In this document: positions 25,001-27,502 of the stretch, piece after piece
How the letters are laid out: the number at the start of each line of letters is the position of its first letter
Numbering within the stretch: position 1 is the first letter of the stretch
Origin: Gammaproteobacteria bacterium
GTDB taxonomy: Bacteria; Pseudomonadota; Gammaproteobacteria; Pseudomonadales; Pseudohongiellaceae
Direction of reading: 5' to 3'
Assembly (NCBI GenBank): GCA_003514305.1
Contig: DORE01000163.1
Coordinates: 1-27,502 of the forward strand
DNA length: 27,502 bases
Notes under the pieces: generated by a model
The model's database searches: none
Seen by the model: the letters and a program-made list of their open reading frames with translations, nothing else
Told to the model about the DNA's origin: nothing
Position numbers and translations under genes: made by a program

Positions 25001-26115
25001 AATAATAGTTCCAGCATTGCAGTGCCAGCGCCCAGTGCAGGAACGGCGCCAAATTCAAGATTTCTAGAGTAAATTTCCACCGTACCATTCAAAGTGCCCG
25101 TGCGGCCTGCCTGCCAGTCAGTAGAGTCCAATGTTCCGGTTAGCCAGGCCGTGCCGGGGTCTTTGGCGCCCTTAAATTTGAGATTATTCATGCCATTTTG
25201 GCTAGAACCGTTCAGTCTTTGGCCAGTGGAAATCGTTAATGCTGAGTCGCTTAACGGAACATGAACCACCGTTGCAGGTTGCTTGCTGCTGAAGTCGTTG
25301 TAACTTTCCGCATGGCGATCTTGGCTAATCTGCAAGGCAGCGCCTGGTGGGGCGAAGAATCGGATTGAAAAACTGCCGTCAGCCTCTGAAACTCCGAATT
25401 CTGTTTGTCCAGTCTGTAGATTGACAAGACCGATCCTGACAAGTGGCTCCGCAGCACCATATGCTCCCTCGATTATTGATAGGTGCGAGTTATCCAAATG
25501 CCGCACTGTGATCAGATCGGCGCGGGGGGGGGTGCTCTGCCATCTGGATATCGTTGAATGCTCAGTGCCTATCTCAATTCCGGATATGGAATTTTTGCGC
25601 GCATCTGCGCCGACAGAGCTAATAAAAAAGTTGCTGGCAGGGTCCGGATAAGTGATAGATTTGACTTTTATTCGATACCGACCAGCAGGAAGCTGCTCCG
25701 AGAAGTTATGTGCCCCGGGGCTTAATGAGCCGATACCTCGGTTAAAATCAACACCTTCGTCTAAATTTGAAAAGATGAGTTCAGCACCTCCAGCATGTGG
25801 GAATTCTGCTGTACCACTTAGCGTGATTTCTTTGCTGAGATTGATCTTGTAGAGTCGATCAGCTTCATCTAAACCGCATCGGCCCATCGAGCGAAAGGCA
25901 TTATTATTGTCATCAACATATCTAAGCGAAAGGCAGGAGCTTTCATGGACAAAGGTGCCTGAAGCGTTCGTTGTGTATTGGTCATTGCCGTTGAAAAGAG
26001 TCGTATTAGGCAGAGGGGTGCCGTCCAAGAGTACTTCGACAATAGCCGAATTCGCAAGCTGGGAGGTAATCAGCAGTCCTGCGAGGAATAGGGTCCGGAA
26101 AGCTTTGCTAATCAT
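22003..26115 (-). CDS. Giant secreted beta-rich protein, function unknown
   Basis: This is a 1370-aa exported protein. The ATG at 26115 gives a clean signal peptide, KAFRTLFLAGLLITSQLANS|A; a longer TTG reading adds 30 residues before it and is rejected. The rest is almost entirely beta-strand-like with many Gly, Ser, Asp and Pro. A carboxypeptidase-regulatory-like module is suggested near residues 230-270 (GLVNLQTGQTEFGVSEADGS), and several Ig-like segments occur later (GEYRITLEGFVTDIFG; GVHTVKVTVIHDG). A central aromatic region (HWAYYYSSVGRPGFSVREF, YWRFNTPYGYQMG) has no recognised match. No C-terminal anchor, autotransporter barrel or sorting signal is visible. Two oddities are a run of nine C in the coding strand at codons 195-198 and a perfect 22-bp GC palindrome encoding an AGGPSGGP linker. 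The Shine-Dalgarno is poor. A secreted or surface adhesin-like or periplasmic role is only a guess. Confidence 0.85.
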   Translation of the reverse strand: MISKAFRTLFLAGLLITSQLANSAIVEVLLDGTPLPNTTLFNGNDQYTTNASGTFVHESSCLSLRYVDDNNNAFRSMGRCGLDEADRLYKINLSKEITLSGTAEFPHAGGAELIFSNLDEGVDFNRGIGSLSPGAHNFSEQLPAGRYRIKVKSITYPDPASNFFISSVGADARKNSISGIEIGTEHSTISRWQSTPPRADLITVRHLDNSHLSIIEGAYGAAEPLVRIGLVNLQTGQTEFGVSEADGSFSIRFFAPPGAALQISQDRHAESYNDFSSKQPATVVHVPLSDSALTISTGQRLNGSSQNGMNNLKFKGAKDPGTAWLTGTLDSTDWQAGRTGTLNGTVEIYSRNLEFGAVPALGAGTAMLELLFNDKGEQKAAQPQYSASDLTVTGLPIERASNQEAEAIIIGQFSLTNYETVGTGHGKADWSLTYKVPDETPDGIYQLILTGQGWSMNPWVSGLNSERLFYKDVYGEPSFHLTEAHGAARITIGEVQTPRLYSAILLNELSNGTRGTIADEDVGKFGFSGHWITNANKLILPKSTREDGKVKKYNIEPFTPLTAFSNKEWLNPPKLPLKFPTGQLSAKIVSPNGVRLDVGPHTIKGAYTQQATSELGETLFRNSNNTDMVYGLTTYSEDFALTLDEYGEYRITLEGFVTDIFGQELVIDGSYSIYIAELMDIETGVFPGTPFEVGDSYAPTVILQPGVPAKVTISIDHFPNSSTEARVSKTFNGDANRFGYFSPNEQAFSFSEAGEYLVDYYATYTAPNGTLWMASRKWASVVETPKSNIISHGSRGDEGGQETKQWYLMEDSRDQNAHFFSPFQIGDVMWMNNSTEWNAAMQNIVTLDDGDGQLTDLIHADNVNSNGLSSGSLLLRPGSGGDVPPFIDPSQPQIHWAYYYSSVGRPGFSVREFVGTESTTNGYWRFNTPYGYQMGSGYEGDQPNDFKFIFGGAVYRVPDSDFSHFGAYGSLWTMLPDSDPDGGRVMPPFQGAAGGPSGGPLFELKGKQIDIFLHPQGIRPGSILEQGDVISFSGQVAPTLPSQVQVEITAPSGATRAFGGVANKVGYFFDPANDYIVEEPGVHTVKVTVIHDGMTSAGAVEPPYPTGSILGANNDSFKFYVTSAGTLQARISSKMPAILPSSAQLSLQLESSSGKPPADMEYTAVMPGFILDQRSLSEPKALYDAYELHKSFPNLDLPGGELQLRGGSDTVTLSFLTRRTDSSGFPIFEGRQVLLQGEHILAPSHLKKLTGTFGIKILDTELSPGERLNASVEFDINGDADLYVAVFLPNGQFVTIDEALVLSEIGELIPFSDSISPEERLNLPLFDIALDEGVASGVYRLITLVTAAGANPMDEAYWLGFDEATFTFIK

Positions 26116-26248
26116 AATAGGCCGGTCTCTGTCTATCTTGGGTTGCTGTCCCAGAACTGGACTGCGTAAATCACAATGATACGTCAGTCTTCTTTGTGTG
26201 CTCAATATTCGGTAATGTCAAAAGCGACAAAGTAGCTCCGCGCAAAGG

Positions 26249-26287
26249 ACAGACACAGGCGTCTCATAACGAGACGCCTGTGTCTGT
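26249..26287. repeat. Perfect 17-bp hairpin, REP-like
   Basis: ACAGACACAGGCGTCTC (26249-26265) and its exact complement GAGACGCCTGTGTCTGT (26271-26287) flank a five-base loop, ATAAC. This is by far the strongest hairpin in the window. It stands between two divergent genes, where a terminator is not needed in either direction. Its size and the GGAC just upstream recall repetitive extragenic palindromes mobilised by REP-associated transposases, but only one copy is visible here. A transcriptional barrier or regulatory site is the alternative. Confidence 0.55.
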
Positions 26288-26349
26288 ATTGCTAACGCCG
26301 GTCTTCAGATTTGTTATCATTGATGAATGATGCCGAAAGAGATTATCAA

Positions 26350-27090
26350 ATGCGCCATCGCCTTGTAGTTAAACAATTGATTAATCGATTTTGCTTTTTC
26401 GCAGTGGCAATCGCGTCATTGCTTTCGGCGCAACCAAAAAGCTACCTGACACAAGGTATGCAAACGGTTGAACGTGTGCCAGATGACATCCTGCCGGAAA
26501 CGATGGCAAGATTGCCGCAGGTCAATCGGGAAGCGCTCGATGCCGTTGGCCTGCAAGCCTATGACACTTACGTGCGTCCAGGAACAGGCTATGGGAATGG
26601 ACCGAGAGGGCCGGTGGCGATGTGGCTGCACAGCCCGGTCCTGGCGGAAGCCATATTCGACGTGCGACAGCGCGTGAGATATGGGACGACGAAGGACCAA
26701 CGACTCACAGAACTGATAATTTTGTCCACGGCGCGAGAAATTAATAATCAATACGAATGGTCTGCTCATGAGCCACTAGCTAAGTCTGCAGGTCTGCAGC
26801 AGGAAATCATTGAAATAATCAAATATCGCCGAGATCTCGAGGGGCTGCCAGCCATAGCCGGATTGGGTGCGACCGAAATATTGCTCATTCAGTTCACCCG
26901 AGAATTGGTGAGTGAAGAAAAAGTCAACTCGTTCACATTCTCTCGGGCCATTGAGGAATTCGGGGAAGAGGCTCTTATGGATATTGTCGGTCTGATCGGA
27001 TATTACAACTTTGTCGCCATGACTCTGAAAGCCTTCGATGTGCAGCGACCTATCGAAACAGAGCTACTTCTGCCTATGCCAGCTCAATGA
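26350..27090 (+). CDS. Exported carboxymuconolactone decarboxylase-family protein
   Basis: This 246-aa protein has a signal-like N-terminus (VVKQLINRFCFFAVAIASLLS) and a carboxymuconolactone decarboxylase (CMD/AhpD-like) domain. The diagnostic block is RLTELIILSTAREINNQYEW followed by SAHEPLAKSAGL; the later ELVSEEKVNSFTFSRAIEEF and VGLIGYYNFVAMTL are the usual helices. It has the E-W-x-x-H-E form of the domain and lacks the redox C-x-x-C of AhpD, so peroxidase activity is unlikely. The ATG at 26350 is preferred to upstream in-frame TTG (26311) and ATG (26323) because it starts the signal peptide and has AAAGAGA at suitable spacing. It is divergent from the giant secreted protein gene. The physiological substrate is unknown. 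Confidence 0.85.
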   Translation: MRHRLVVKQLINRFCFFAVAIASLLSAQPKSYLTQGMQTVERVPDDILPETMARLPQVNREALDAVGLQAYDTYVRPGTGYGNGPRGPVAMWLHSPVLAEAIFDVRQRVRYGTTKDQRLTELIILSTAREINNQYEWSAHEPLAKSAGLQQEIIEIIKYRRDLEGLPAIAGLGATEILLIQFTRELVSEEKVNSFTFSRAIEEFGEEALMDIVGLIGYYNFVAMTLKAFDVQRPIETELLLPMPAQ

Positions 27091-27132
27091 TGGCGGAAGC
27101 GACTAACCGTAATCAGATCAACCGCAGCTAAG

Positions 27133-27502
27133 CTACAGGCCAATTAACTCTTTCGGTCTGTATTTTTCCAGCAAAGCCCAAATGATGGCCATGGAATCGA
27201 TATCTACGACTCCAGAAAAGTCGCTTGGCCGGAAGTGCAGCTGCATAGCTCGCATTGCGTACTGTGTTGACCGGTCATAACTGCCAGAGAGTTCTACCTG
27301 GTAACCGAGGCGGTTGAGTGCGTTCTGAACGGTGTGTAGTGACGGAGCTTCGTTGAGAAACAGCTGTTTATATTTGGCTTTGGTGTCTGGCTCGTACCAG
27401 GCACCAATTCCTGCCTCATATAGCTGCTCCCAGGGGAACAGAGGTCCCGGGTCAGATTTCCTAAGTATCGCGATATCTGAATGACCTACCACATCGATCG
27501 GA
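27133..27502 (-). CDS. AmiD-like N-acetylmuramoyl-L-alanine amidase (3' part)
   Basis: This is the C-terminal ~123 residues of a gene that enters from the right edge; its start lies outside. VVGHSDIAILRKSDPGPLFP is the second half of the amidase_2 (PGRP-like) zinc site: in E. coli AmiD the His of GHSD and the Asp of DPG bind zinc, and the Lys of RK-DPG assists catalysis. After FPWEQLYEAGIGAWYEP comes a peptidoglycan-binding domain (HTVQNALNRLGYQVELSGSY, then TQYAMRAMQLHFRPSDFSG). The enzyme would cut the MurNAc-L-Ala bond of peptidoglycan or muropeptides, in AmiD as an outer-membrane lipoprotein; the signal cannot be seen here. It converges on the CMD-family gene with a gap of about 40 bp. 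Confidence 0.9.
   Translation of the reverse strand, partial: PIDVVGHSDIAILRKSDPGPLFPWEQLYEAGIGAWYEPDTKAKYKQLFLNEAPSLHTVQNALNRLGYQVELSGSYDRSTQYAMRAMQLHFRPSDFSGVVDIDSMAIIWALLEKYRPKELIGL

Overview
The window looks like chromosome of a Gram-negative, probably marine gammaproteobacterium. The evidence is a TonB-dependent outer-membrane receptor, a family 9 (heptosyltransferase-type) glycosyltransferase, the 3' half of an AmiD-like amidase, a CspA-type cold-shock gene with a long leader, and many secreted proteins. No rRNA, tRNA, CRISPR array, phage or complete insertion sequence was recognised. Taxonomy is inferred from gene content only.

Region 1 (0.1-12.8 kb) is an envelope cluster. Three very large exported proteins of the sortilin/VPS10-like BNR (Asp-box) beta-propeller family (1016, 1067 and 1102 aa) all run on the + strand. 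A TonB-dependent receptor and a PepSY membrane protein sit on the - strand among them. The first propeller gene lies between the receptor gene and the PepSY gene, which are otherwise a common iron-uptake type pair. This is the most distinctive part of the window: large secreted propellers of unknown ligand packed around one outer-membrane importer.

Region 2 (12.8-16.1 kb) holds a possible decayed ORF, an exported epoxide-hydrolase-like alpha/beta hydrolase, a divergent stand-alone alpha-oxoamine synthase (PLP enzyme), and a cold-shock protein gene with a good sigma70-type promoter about 150 nt upstream of its start.

Region 3 (16.1-22.0 kb) is visibly AT-richer, loosely packed and accessory in character. 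It has a small unknown protein, an exported methyltransferase-like protein, an exported NIPSNAP-family protein, a glycosyltransferase, a secreted hypothetical and a small two-helix membrane protein. These are separated by long gaps that contain several perfect AT-rich inverted repeats.

Region 4 (22.0-27.5 kb) has a 1370-aa secreted beta-rich protein of unknown function with a nine-base C tract in its coding strand. A perfect 17-bp hairpin separates it from a divergent exported carboxymuconolactone-decarboxylase-family protein. The C-terminal half of an amidase runs off the right edge.

Family calls rest on motifs read by eye. Functional links between neighbours are inferences, and none of the regulatory sites has been tested.
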